Below are positions 43,990 through 54,169 of a DNA stretch of 64,000 bases, piece by piece; position 1 is the stretch's first letter, and every line of letters begins with the position of its first letter. Origin of the DNA: Nelumbo lutea (Eukaryota > Streptophyta > Magnoliopsida > Proteales > Nelumbonaceae); contig JAKGHH010000002.1 of NCBI GenBank assembly GCA_022828595.1, forward strand, positions 42,254,222-42,318,221, written 5' to 3'. Both the position numbers and the translations under genes were made by a program. Under the pieces are notes generated by a model. The model searched no databases. It was not told the origin of the DNA and saw nothing but the letters and a program-made list of their open reading frames with translations.

Positions 43990-45635
43990 CGACCTTGACC
44001 TTCCCATTGCCATCCGTAAAGGAAAACGGCATTGTACCACATCTACAACCCACTGCATCTCCCAGTTCTTGTCCTATGATCACCTATCTCCCTCCTACAG
44101 GTCCTATCTCACTTCCGTTGCCAATGTCCCTATTCCAAGAACAGTGCAAGAAGCCCTATCAGCCCTGGAGTGGAGAGGGTGCAATGCAAGTTGAAATGGA
44201 TGCCCTGTTGAAAAAATAATACCTGGGAGCTAGTTGACTTGCCCAAAGAAAAGAAACTAGTTGGATGCAGATGGGTATTTACTGTGACGCAAAATGCGGA
44301 TGGTTCCATTGAGAGGTCCAGAGCTCGGCTAGTTGCAAAAGGGTTCACTCAGACTTATGGTATAGATTACTTGGAGACATTTGCCCCGGTAGCCAAGATG
44401 AGCACCATTCGGGTTCTATTATCTCTTGCAGCAAGCTACACTTGGCCTTTGTACCAAATGGATGTTAAAAATGCCTTCCTAAATGGGGACTTGCAGGAAG
44501 AGGTTTAGATGTAGTTGCATCCTGGATTCTATGATACAGAGGCAGGTAAGAAGGTCTGCCGGCTCAATAAGGCATTGTATGGTTTGAAGCAGTCACCTAG
44601 AGCTTGGTTCGACAGATTCAGACTAGCCCTACAGGCCCAGTCAGATCATACACTGTTCATCAAGAGGGTGGAGTCCTCACTAACACTACTTGCAATATAT
44701 GTTGATGATATTGTGGTGACAGGAAATGACAACCATGAGATTGAGTCCCTCAAACAGCTCCTTCATCAAGAGTTTGAGGTGAAAGATCTGGGTGCACTAT
44801 GGTACTTTTTGGGTATTAAGGTTGCTAGATCTAAACAGGGGATCTTTGTCTCTCAGAGGAAATATGTTCTAGATCTGTTGGCTGAAACTAGAAAGCTGGG
44901 TGTCAAACCTGCAGATACACCCATTGAACAGAACCACAGGATTAGTGCAGAGAGTGGAGAGCTGCTTGAAGACAAAGTTATGTTCCCGCGGTTAGTGGGA
45001 AAGCTCCTATATTTGTGCCTCACTCGGCCAGATATCAGTTATGCAATTAGTGTTGTTAGTCGGTAGTTGCATTCTCCTAGAACCACGCACCTTCTAGCAG
45101 CAGAAAGAATACTAGCATACTTGAAGAGATGCCCGGGTAGAGGTATACTGTTCAAGAACAATGGCCACATGAAGGTGGTCTATACGGATGCCGATTGGGC
45201 TGGGAGTGTTGATGACAGAAGGTCTACCTCTGGATATTGTGCTCTTGTGGGAGGTAACCTAGTCTCTTGGAGGAGTAAGAAACGGAGTGTTGTCTCCCGA
45301 TCTAGTGCTGAAGCTGAGTACAGGTCAATGGCTAACGGAGTGGCTGAAATTCCTTGGCTGAGATCACTACTTGAGGAGTTGGGTATTGAGTATGAGAAGC
45401 CCCTGATGCTGTATTGTGATAAACAAGCGGCTAATAATATAGCACACAACCCGGTGCAGCATGACAGAACTAAACATATTGAAGTTGATTGACACTTTGT
45501 GCGAGAGAGGGTCTCATCACAAGAAATGTGTCTCCCATACATCACCTCCAACATGTAGCTAGTAGATATCCTCACCAAAGTTGTACCACGGAAGAAGCTA
45601 GAGGCGGATCTATCCAAGTTGGGAATGATAAACAT
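43990..45635 (+). pseudogene. Element B copy 2 reverse transcriptase and RNase H
   Basis: The reverse transcriptase is in frames 44239-44508 ([15 protein letters not shown], then TAG) and 44515-45066 ([32 protein letters not shown] with the catalytic YVDD intact). A TAG at 45064-45066 follows SVVSR. RNase H (45067-45492) has [20 protein letters not shown] and [10 protein letters not shown] and ends at TGA 45490-45492. The C-terminal tail is frameshifted. Confidence 0.9.
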
Positions 45636-45657
45636 TTATTCCCAACTTGAGGAGGAG

Positions 45658-46022
45658 AGTAGAGAACACTGATGTGGGCCCCACAGCTATGGTCCCACTG
45701 TGTCTGTAGGGTAGAAGGTGTTCTAGTCTTCCTAGGGTTAGCTATTGGTCATTTAGTTGTTTCAGTTGTTATTTATTTCAGTCTTATGTTGCTCTATTTG
45801 TTATGTAAACTAAGGGCAGATCTGTCCTTTCCATGTAATGAGCATAACCTATAAATATTAATTAAAGTGGCGGCGGCAGAACATTAAGCTTCTGCTCCTC
45901 CTTTTCAACTCTTGTGTTCTACTGCTTCTCCTCCCTCTTCCTCTTTTCTCTTACCTTTCTTCTTACTGTCGAACCCGAAATCCCTTAGGGTTCAAGACTG
46001 ATAACAGTCCTGAACTTCTACT
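45658..46022 (+). repeat. Element B copy 2, 3' LTR
   Basis: The 365-bp LTR begins AGTAGAGAACACTG (first base changed) and ends TTCTACT, then TAACA. The TATA region is CCTATAAATATTAA. Confidence 0.92.
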
Positions 46023-46027
46023 TAACA

Positions 46028-46354
46028 TAATACGACTAACTGACATTGTTAGTTAGGCATATCTAATGGACTCTATTCTCTTAAATCTTGACTCTATGTG
46101 ACTGATATTCGGCCATACTTTTCATATTGATACCTAGCAGCTACAATCTGTTCCCCCACAAATTTCTCATCACTCGGTTCCTTTTCACTCTTTGAGGAGG
46201 TGGCTACAATTGCATAGCCACCTTTCCCACTCCCATTCTTTTTGTCATTATTCCCATTCTTGAACCTAGCAAGCATGAACTCTAGAAGTAGCTTCCAATA
46301 GGTATCCTTGGTGTGTTTGGGCTTCTTACAATATTGACACACAACATACACCAA
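46028..46354 (-). pseudogene. Element C gag remnant, copy 2
   Basis: The minus-strand frame 46094-46354 reads [18 protein letters not shown] and KFVGEQIVAARYQYEKYG. The zinc knuckle CX2CX4HX4C has Tyr for its last Cys. This is the part of C on the far side of the B insertion, which shows that B separated C's gag from its integrase. The same sequence begins in copy 1 at 36466 but is cut off by the gap. Confidence 0.8.
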
Positions 46355-47657
46355 TTAATATGGTAATAGAGCATTCCTTTTAATGTTGTTGGAGGACAAA
46401 GAAAGGGTTCGTGGAGATGGATCCAACTAGAAAAGCACTTTCAGAACATACGGTAGTCAATCTTATATCAACATAAAGGAGAGAAGGGCATTAGAATTGA
46501 AGTAGAAAATAGGCTAGAGCTTCAGAAACTTAAGATGATACCAACTAGAAAGATGTTGAAACATGGTAAGGGAAGAAAAAACACTGGTTGTAGGCAATTT
46601 ATATATTGGCCTTTCTTCTGCTCCTCATTTTTTCCGTAGTTAAAAATTCGAACAATGATTAGCTTAGAACAACTTAACTCTTTATCTTCTATCATCACTT
46701 TGGATTGCCATCTGTTAGAGGACAGGTTGAGTGTTACATAGACTCTTGAATTCTTCCATCATGGACATATTGTACACCTATAAAGTGATAATTGGTAAAC
46801 TAAAATCTTGATACATCGTGAAGACATTCGGACCAGAAGAGTTCTGAAGATGGAGCTCAGACCAACAAGGAGATGGAGAAGAGTTCTAAAAATTGAGTCA
46901 AAAACGTTTGTCTTAGAAGAAGCTTGGACAAGAAGGGGAACTGCCCTAAAGATAGTGGAATTGTGAAAAGCCTCGTAGGTTCTCATTGGGAGAGGAATTT
47001 CCTGGTTTCAGAGATTCCTAGAGGGAGCTAAGAGAACAATACAAACAAGAGAATGGACATGAAATCTTGTGGAAGAGGGAAGAAGACACTCTGCTGAAAG
47101 AAAAGAAAATAGGAAAGGAAGATTCGTTGGTGTCTATGTATTATGGAGAGGGTCTAAAGCAGTTCACTTGTTTCCCTGAAGGAAGAGAAGGTTCGGGTTG
47201 GGATAAAATAACACAAGCAATGTAGGAGTTCCTGGTGTTAGTGAATGAAAGAGAGAGAGTTCTTTAATCAAAAAGGAGGAGAGTCAAAAAGAGTCTGAAG
47301 AGGAGGAAGAAACTAAGGAAACGAATACTAGTACAGGTAAAGAGATTCATATTGGTGCACAGTTAGGGTCAATGAGGCTGTGGATCAATAGAACCAAGAA
47401 AGGTTGGGAGAACAAATTAGTGATTTTGAGGAATAAGTTGCAGATAGGAAAATCTGGGAGAAGAAATTCAACAAGCTTTAAAGCTCTCAGAACTGATGTA
47501 GATCATCCCTATTGATGAACAGAAGGCTATGGTATCTCTTCGAAACCCCTGGCTCGATTTTGAAGCTGTGTTGGCAATAAAAAAATGTCTGGTGGTGGCA
47601 GGAAGATGGTCCCCAAGTTGCAATTAGGAAGTTGTAGAATCAACGAGTTGTGTTGAG

Positions 47658-48035
47658 ATGAGGATTCAAGGGTTGCCTTTTCATCTATGGTCGGGTGAGA
47701 CTTTCAACAGAGTAGCAAAGTTGTGTGGAAGGGAACTTTTGACAGTGGATGCTTCAGACCTTCGAACAACACCTATCAAGGTGAATAGAGCAAAGCCAGA
47801 ACTAATCCCAAGATCTATAGAAGTGTTCTTATGGTCTGATGTTCAAAACTTAGATTGCAACCTCTGTGGAAGCATGGTGGTGGAAGGAAGGGCTGAGGAA
47901 GATGAAGCTGACATGACCAAGAGCTGGTATCGAGGCAACCTTAAAGAAAGAAGAGAACAGAGGAAGTTGGAAATTTTAACAAATAAGGAAATTGAAAAGG
48001 CTGAGAATTGGAAAGGAAGTCCAAGTTACTTTTGA
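47658..48035 (+). pseudogene. LINE ORF1-like DUF4283-type fragment, copy 2
   Basis: A 125-residue open frame begins MRIQGLPFHLWSGETFNRVA and continues TPIKVNRAKPELIPRSIEVF. The 'RI-GLP-HLW---TF--V---CG' layout is typical of DUF4283 / LINE ORF1 proteins of plants. A related frame at 61450-61830 starts later because of a one-base difference near 61464. The usual CCHC knuckle following this domain is not seen. Nucleic-acid binding is inferred only from the family. Confidence 0.6.
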
Positions 48036-48376
48036 GTTTGGCAAGTTGGAGCAACAAGGAAAAGGATCAACGGCTATCTTTAAGACTTTTGCAAGGCAGT
48101 AAAGTGTTCAAAAGAGAAAGGTGTGACAAATTCAAAAATTGAACAAAAGGCTTGGGGTGGGACAAATGTGAGGAAAGGAGAGGAAAAACTTGGTGGGCCT
48201 TCAAATGGCTTGGCCTACTCACTAAGCGCTTTAAGTGAACACAAGACTCAGGAAATTGTCGGGGTATTATTGGACCCGAAAGGCTTGGCCCATTAGCTTC
48301 ACACCCGAAGACAAACAAATTAAAGGTGAAGCCAAAGTGATCGCATGACTAGTGAAAGAAGAGGACCTTAGGGAAC

Positions 48377-48451
48377 CATTGTACAGGTGTATCATTGTCC
48401 CAATACAAGGGTACAGTGGCAAACTTGGGACAATGATACACCTGTACAATG
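48377..48451. repeat. Perfect 26-bp hairpin, copy 2
   Basis: Bases 48377-48402 (beginning CATTGTACAGGTGTATC) are the exact reverse complement of 48426-48451, with a 23-base loop. The same hairpin occurs at 62092-62166. Confidence 0.9.
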
Positions 48452-48887
48452 TTGAGGCTTGCTTGGATGTTGAGACTGGTTTTCTACTCTACTAGTCCAG
48501 AGAAGCCCAATCCAGTGTACAATCGAGAGAAAGATAGGGACGACATGTTGGATTCAGGTTGGGTAAGTTTGGAGGAGAATACAGGAGAGGAGAGCACTGA
48601 AGTTTCTAGTTACGACAGTATTCAAAGAAAGTGTCAATCATGACTTGGAGAAGTAGAAGAGCAATTGAGAGCTGTTCAATGAAGAACTCTCTACCACACA
48701 ACCAAGGCTATCAGTCCAGTCTAAGAAAGATGAAGGAAGATCAGGATCCACTTTGAAGGAAGTGATATCCAAAACAGAGAACAGAGGGGAACTGTGTTCA
48801 AAGCAAGTCCAAGTACAAGGTGCTACAAGGGATTGTGAAGTCAACCCAGAACGATCTGGTAGAACAACAAACTGCCCTTTTCCCAAG

Positions 48888-49162
48888 CGTAATCTTTCAT
48901 GGAGAGTGGGAGACAAGAGAGAGAGAGAGAGGAAGAGAAGAAGAGGGAGATACGATTGAGAAGGAAGGAAGATACTACTGGCTGCCGCCAGTTCTCTATT
49001 TATATTAACTTAATAGAAAGAATAGAAATTACAAGTATGCCCCTGGCAGCACACCCTAGAACGAAACTAATAAAAAAAGACAAGTACCTAACTGACAGTA
49101 TCTTAAGAAGTCAGCCTACTAACAACAACTATACAAGTAACAATTAAATAAGCCTTACAACA
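48888..49162 (-). repeat. Element D 3' LTR, copy 2
   Basis: On the minus strand the LTR starts TGTTGTAAGGCTTATTT after purine tract GAAGGGGAG, has a TATA box TATAAATAGAGAAC and a long CT-rich run. It ends AAGATTACG; the partner at 62604 ends AAGATTACA, which suggests the end is CA with a mutation here. 275 bp. Confidence 0.75.
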
Positions 49163-49164
49163 CT

Positions 49165-50904
49165 CCCCTTCAAGTTGGGCTGAATATGTCTATCATGCCC
49201 AGCTTGTCACATAACTCATTGTGCCGCGAGTATAGAAGCCCCTTTGTGAGGACATCAGCAAGTTGTTCCTTGGAATTGACCTAAGGGATGCAAATTTCCC
49301 TTTTTTCCAATTTTTCCCTTATGAAGTGTTTGTCCACCTCAATGTGCTTGGTCCTTTCATGTAGGACAGGGTTGGTGGCGATGTTTATTGCAGCCTTGTT
49401 GTCACAGTAAAGAGACATAGGACTATGAATAACAACTCCAAGCTCCCGTAGAAGATTCTTTAGCCAAAGGACTTCGGCCACCCCATGTGCCATAGCTCTA
49501 TATTTAGCTTCAGCGCTTGACCTCGCTACCACACTTTGTTTCTTGCTCTTCCAGGTCACTAGATTTCCTCCCACAAATGTGCATTACCCACTTGTGGACT
49601 TTCTGTCATCCACAACTCCTGCCCAATCAGCATCTGTAAAGACTTCCACCTTTAGGTGATTGTGTTTACTGAATAGTAGACCTGCTCTAGGATATTTCTT
49701 CAAGTATCTAAGAACTCTCTCCGCTGCCTCCATGTGTGGTTTCTTAGGAGAGTGCATGAACTGGCTTAGGACCCCAACGGAATAGGCAATGTCTGGATGG
49801 GTCATGGACAAATAAATCAGCTTTACCACTAACCTTTGGAACTGTTTCACATCTTTCAGAGGTTCACCAACACAGTCACCTAACTTGTGGTCAACATCCA
49901 TGGGAGTATCTGCCGGCCTTGCACCTAATTTGCCTATATCCTGTAATGGATCAAGGTTGTATTTCCTTTGAGAGATAAAGATACATTTTTCTGAGTGGGC
50001 AACTTCAATCCCAAGGAAATACTTCAGGGGACCTAAATCTTTCACTTCAAATTTAGATGCAAGGAATTGTTTCAATTTTTGTATCTTTGAGATCCAACTT
50101 CCTGTAATGATAATATCATCCACATACACTATCAATACAGCAACCTGTTCTTGACATCTCTTCACAAAGAGTGTATGATTAGATTGACATTATTTGAAGC
50201 CCATCTGTTGAACTGCCATGTGAAACTTACTGAACCATGCTCTAGGAGACTGTTTTAAGCCATAAAGAGACTTTCACAGCTTGCACACCTTATTTTCACT
50301 TCTCTTGGCACAGAATCCAAGGGGTTGAACCATGTATACTTCCTCCTCTAAGTCACCATTCAAAAAAGCATTCTTTATGTCCAGTTGATGCAATTCCCAG
50401 TCAAAATTAGCAACTAAGGACAGGAGAACCCTAATTGAGTTCATCTTGGCTACTGGAGCAAAAGTCTCATCATAGTCAACCCCATATACTTGTGTGTACC
50501 CTTTGGCTACTAATCTTGCTTTGTACCTTTCAACTGTTTTGTCTACCTTGTGCTTAACCGTGAACACCCATTTACACCCCACGGGGTCTTTCCCCTTTTT
50601 GATTTTTGTGAAGAGCATTAATCTCCTCTTTCATGGAATCTGTCCATTCAGGGTATTTTAAAGCTTCTGCAACATTTCTGGGAACAGGGATGCAATCAAC
50701 TGCAGATAGGAAGGCTCGGTATGAGGGGGAAATGTGATCATAGGAGACAAAATGGGTAATGGGGTGTTTGGTAGTGCATGACCTGACTCCCTTTCGTTGA
50801 GCAATAGGAATGTCAAGGTCATCCACAGTAGGAGTAGGGTTAGGGAGTGGACTTACCTCCTGGGAGTCTAACGATGTCGGTTGCTCAGTGTTTGGCTGCT
50901 CCAC
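49165..50904 (-). pseudogene. Element D reverse transcriptase and RNase H, copy 2
   Basis: From upstream on the minus strand: linker with [17 protein letters not shown] (50572-50904), polymerase fingers [20 protein letters not shown] and [18 protein letters not shown] (50274-50618), then IVYVDDIIITGS with intact YVDD (49584-50165). RNase H has VFTDADWAGVVDDRKSTSG and, after a one-codon break at 49578, SVVARSSAEAKYRAM (49281-49574). The rest to 49165 is frameshifted. The frames are long, so this family decayed less than C. Confidence 0.9.
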
Positions 50905-50999
50905 ATCTCTATCACATTACTGATCTCTACGATGTGTACGTTGGAAGACACGAAAGGGAGCAAGGTCCAGAATAAAAGGAAGAGATACCTAAACCTGCT

Positions 51000-51099
51000 N
51001 NNNNNNNNNNNNNNNNNNNNNNNNNNNNNNNNNNNNNNNNNNNNNNNNNNNNNNNNNNNNNNNNNNNNNNNNNNNNNNNNNNNNNNNNNNNNNNNNNNN
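51000..51099. other. Assembly gap of 100 N
   Basis: Exactly 100 N. The right side restarts inside element C at the position matching 29070 and 38644. Confidence 0.99.
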
Positions 51100-52872
51100 C
51101 TAAAGAGAAGGTCTCCGTATTAATCTCTTACATACACCTAAGTATAACTCTTGGCAACAAGTTCCATGCCTTACATCTCTCAATCTCATCAGCATGGTAC
51201 TTGAGGGTGTCAACCCACTTATAACCAATTAGGGCTCCTCCCAGTAGGCAAGTTGACCAATGTCCTATGTATTGTTCTTATTGGAATGTTTATATTTGAA
51301 TTTCTCATTTTAGCATCTCTCCACTCTGGTTTGGCCAAGGTTTGTAGTTACAAACTTGGGAATGGTATGAGAGAAAATAGCAGGCTAGGAAAGAATAGTT
51401 AGGAAAGGAACAACAATATGTTTACGAAAAGTGTTAAATGCAATGAGCTATACATTTCCTCTTACCTAACCTACACAAAATGGGGTAGGTCAAGTTCTGG
51501 GAGGAAAGTAGTAGAAATGGTGGTGTAGGGAAATGTCCTCTCTTTAGTGACTGGAAGCACTTGAGGCATCAACTAGAGGTGAAGGAACAAACCTGTGCAT
51601 GGCCTTTGTTCTTTGCCATTTGGCACCACCTCCTAAGAACAATAGTATGAATGATAAGAACAAAAGTGCTAGTAGGAGGAATAGAAATGAGAGAGTTTGA
51701 GAGGAGAATAAGACTCCATCACGAGAATAGAAAGAATTGTAGAGGGCTCAACAAAAAAGTTCCCAGGTGCTAGCAAGCAAAAGGGGTGAAGTTAAACATC
51801 TCAAGAAAGCACGTCCCCCTTAGAAGAATGACTATAAAAAAGAATGGACTCTACAAAGGTGACATCATCTAGAGAAACTAACAAGCCTACGTGCTAAACT
51901 AGAATGAATCAAAAACAACACCAACACCTATATAATTGTGGATTGAATAACCAAGGAAGATACACTTTTGAGCCCACTTGGGTTCAAACTTGTGTATCTA
52001 GGAACTAGGAATTGATGTACATTAACAGCTGAAACCGACAGAAACATAGAGGAATAGAGAAAAGATATTCAACATTTGGAAAGAGGACAACTTAAAAGGA
52101 GACTTTAAACCGCAAGGCCCGAGAAGGCAATATGGTTGGAATTTTTTTGGTCATACCTCATGTTTGTAGGTTGTTGGCTTATGATAGGCTTATCATCCTG
52201 TTGTCCTTCGCTCTGGTTGCCAGAATATCATAGGGATAAGTGACGGTAAGCAAAAAGATATGCTCACGTACTTTCCAAGCAACTGTGCTCTGATCACAAC
52301 GTGTTCAGTTAACTTGTCCCTTCCTAGGGCTATCTACTTCGTCTCTTGTTGTCAGAGTACAAAGCACAAGAGTTACTCGTAATTGAATCAACCCCAATAA
52401 ATTTTTTCAAAAGATTTTAGCGAGAGGCAAGATCTTTCTCAAATATATTTCTTAGCTAGAATGTCTGATCGATAACAATTTATTGATTTTGCATTTGTTG
52501 TAATCAAACTAGGTGAGATCTACATATATCAATGGGGAATTGTTTCAACAAGCTTAGGCACCCATACAAGCCAGGTATATTCGTGAAAATTCTAATCCAG
52601 AAAAACATAACGAAATTTTTTATAGCCACCCATACAGGGCAAATGATAGGGCCCCAAACAATATTAAAGGGAATAGATAGATCTTATGATGAATAAGAAT
52701 TTTTTAACAAACGCTTAAGTAAAACAAGACAAGACAACAACATAGACTCGAGGAGAACAAAACTTACTCCTTTAAACACATCGTTGGGAGCGACCGGAGC
52801 GATATAAACCTATAATGAGAGAGACAAATATGACAGCAGCTATGACCTATACCAAAAATGGCATAACGAGAA
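51100..52872 (-). mobile_element. Element C, copy 3 (insertion-rich)
   Basis: This matches 29070-30595 (1526 bp) and 38644-40185 (1542 bp) but is 1773 bp long through many scattered one- and two-base additions. Integrase words of element C can still be recognised by eye but no frame is open. Confidence 0.85.
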
Positions 52873-53295
52873 TGGTAGCTAGAACAGGACTGATGTGGGC
52901 CCCACATGCTAAACAGGTCCCACTGTGTTCGTGACAAACAGGGTCTATGGAAGGTGTTCTAGTCTTCCCTAAGGGTTTAGCTATTGGTCCAGTTTAGTTG
53001 TTTCAGTTGTTTATTTATCATTCAGTTCTTATTTTTTGGCTTCCTGCTTTGTTATTGTATATATGACTTAAGGTGCAGACCTATCCTTTCCATGTAATGA
53101 GCATAACCTATAATTATTTATCTAAAGTGGCAGCCGGCAGGCATCAAGCTTTCTGGACTCCTTTATCAACTCATTGTGCCTACTGCTTCTCCTGCCCTCT
53201 TTCCTCCTCTTTTCTTCTTACCTTTCTTCTTATTTGTCGAACCTGAAATCCCTGTAAGGGTTCAAGACTGATAAACAGTCCTAAAACTTCTAACT
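52873..53295 (+). repeat. Element B copy 3, 5' LTR (insertion-rich)
   Basis: It is recognisable by CTGATGTGGGCCCCAC, GGTGTTCTAGTCTTCC and the end TTCTAACT before TGGTATCATGAGC. It is about 56 bp longer than the other copies. The start at 52873 is approximate. Confidence 0.8.
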
Positions 53296-54169
53296 TGGTA
53301 TCATGAGCTAGGGTTTCTCATGTGAGTCTACGTCTAGCCTGACCACATGAGAACGCATCTAAGGCCTGGAAGCTTGAGTAAAGAGAGTTCGTTGACTGGT
53401 TCTTGGAGATCTCCAGAGGATTAGCAGCTGTTTGAAGGGAATTTGAGCCACAGTTGCGCAGCGAGTTTTGGTGAATTACAGGAGGAATCAGGAGAAGGCA
53501 TAGGGTTCGGTTGTAACCTTTGGAAGGCAGCGGAACAACATTCCTATTGTAGGAGTATTTTTATTTTCTTGAAAGAGTAGCTATCAGAGAAAGATAGGTT
53601 GGGAACCTATTTCTAGCCAAAGGGCGGCCGAAACCACTCTATCTATTCTCTAGGGTTTTGTCTTAATCCTACTGGCGGCAAACCCTAAGACTTGGACTGA
53701 ACCTTGTGGGTCTAATACTGCGGCAAACCCTAAACAGTTCTCTCGCTCAACACTCTTATACAGGTTTTAGGGTTTCATATTAACCCTACAAAATTATAGA
53801 TTTGGAGCCTTATCCGTACAGTACTGTCTGGGTGCGTACCGGCTGAGAAAATCTGCTTTTAGGGAACTGTATTAAGACCCCCAATTCGGCTTCAGCATAT
53901 TCAGATTGCTCTTCAAACTGTCTTTTTCAGTTTTCCTTTTGGGGTTTTCGAAACTCTTCTAAAGGGGGTGAAAACAGTTCAGACTGTTGCTGTTGTGCTG
54001 TGGTTATTGATTTTCAGATCAGTTTTTATTACATGTTTTCATGTACAGTCTACTTGTGAGTACAGATTGGCTTTCTATTAGCTGATTTCGTGATTGTGGT
54101 TGATAGTCCCAGTGCTGTTTGTGACTGTAGTAACCCTAATTTTGAGACTTCTGGTTCTTGACCAAAATG

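Larger units (their letters stand above)
40186..46022 (+). mobile_element. Copia element B, copy 2
   Basis: LTRs are 40186-40552 and 45658-46022, with target duplication TAACA at 40181-40185 and 46023-46027, the same as copy 1. The 3' LTR's first base is A instead of T, and the polypurine tract is GAGGAGGAG. The 5' LTR and the flanks match copy 1 almost exactly, while the interior differs by several percent. Confidence 0.93.
46360..48887 (+). mobile_element. LINE ORF1-like sequence, copy 2
   Basis: A degraded plus-strand LINE ORF1-like region lies between the C gag remnant and element D. The best coding piece is at 47658-48035. Upstream (46400-47650) and downstream (48040-48880) frames are broken. 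It contains the perfect hairpin at 48377-48451. Confidence 0.5.
48888..50999 (-). mobile_element. Copia element D, copy 2 (3' part, cut by gap)
   Basis: A minus-strand copia element. The 3' LTR is 48888-49162, followed on the minus strand's upstream side by RNase H and reverse transcriptase up to the gap. It is distinct from families A/B and C by protein sequence. Confidence 0.85.

Noticed and set aside
46759..46986. Minus-strand frame of 75 codons with repeated LxxLVGLSSIFRTLL wording
   Set aside because: Antisense of the LINE-like GAAGAGTTCTGAAGATGGAG repeats, so a shadow frame.
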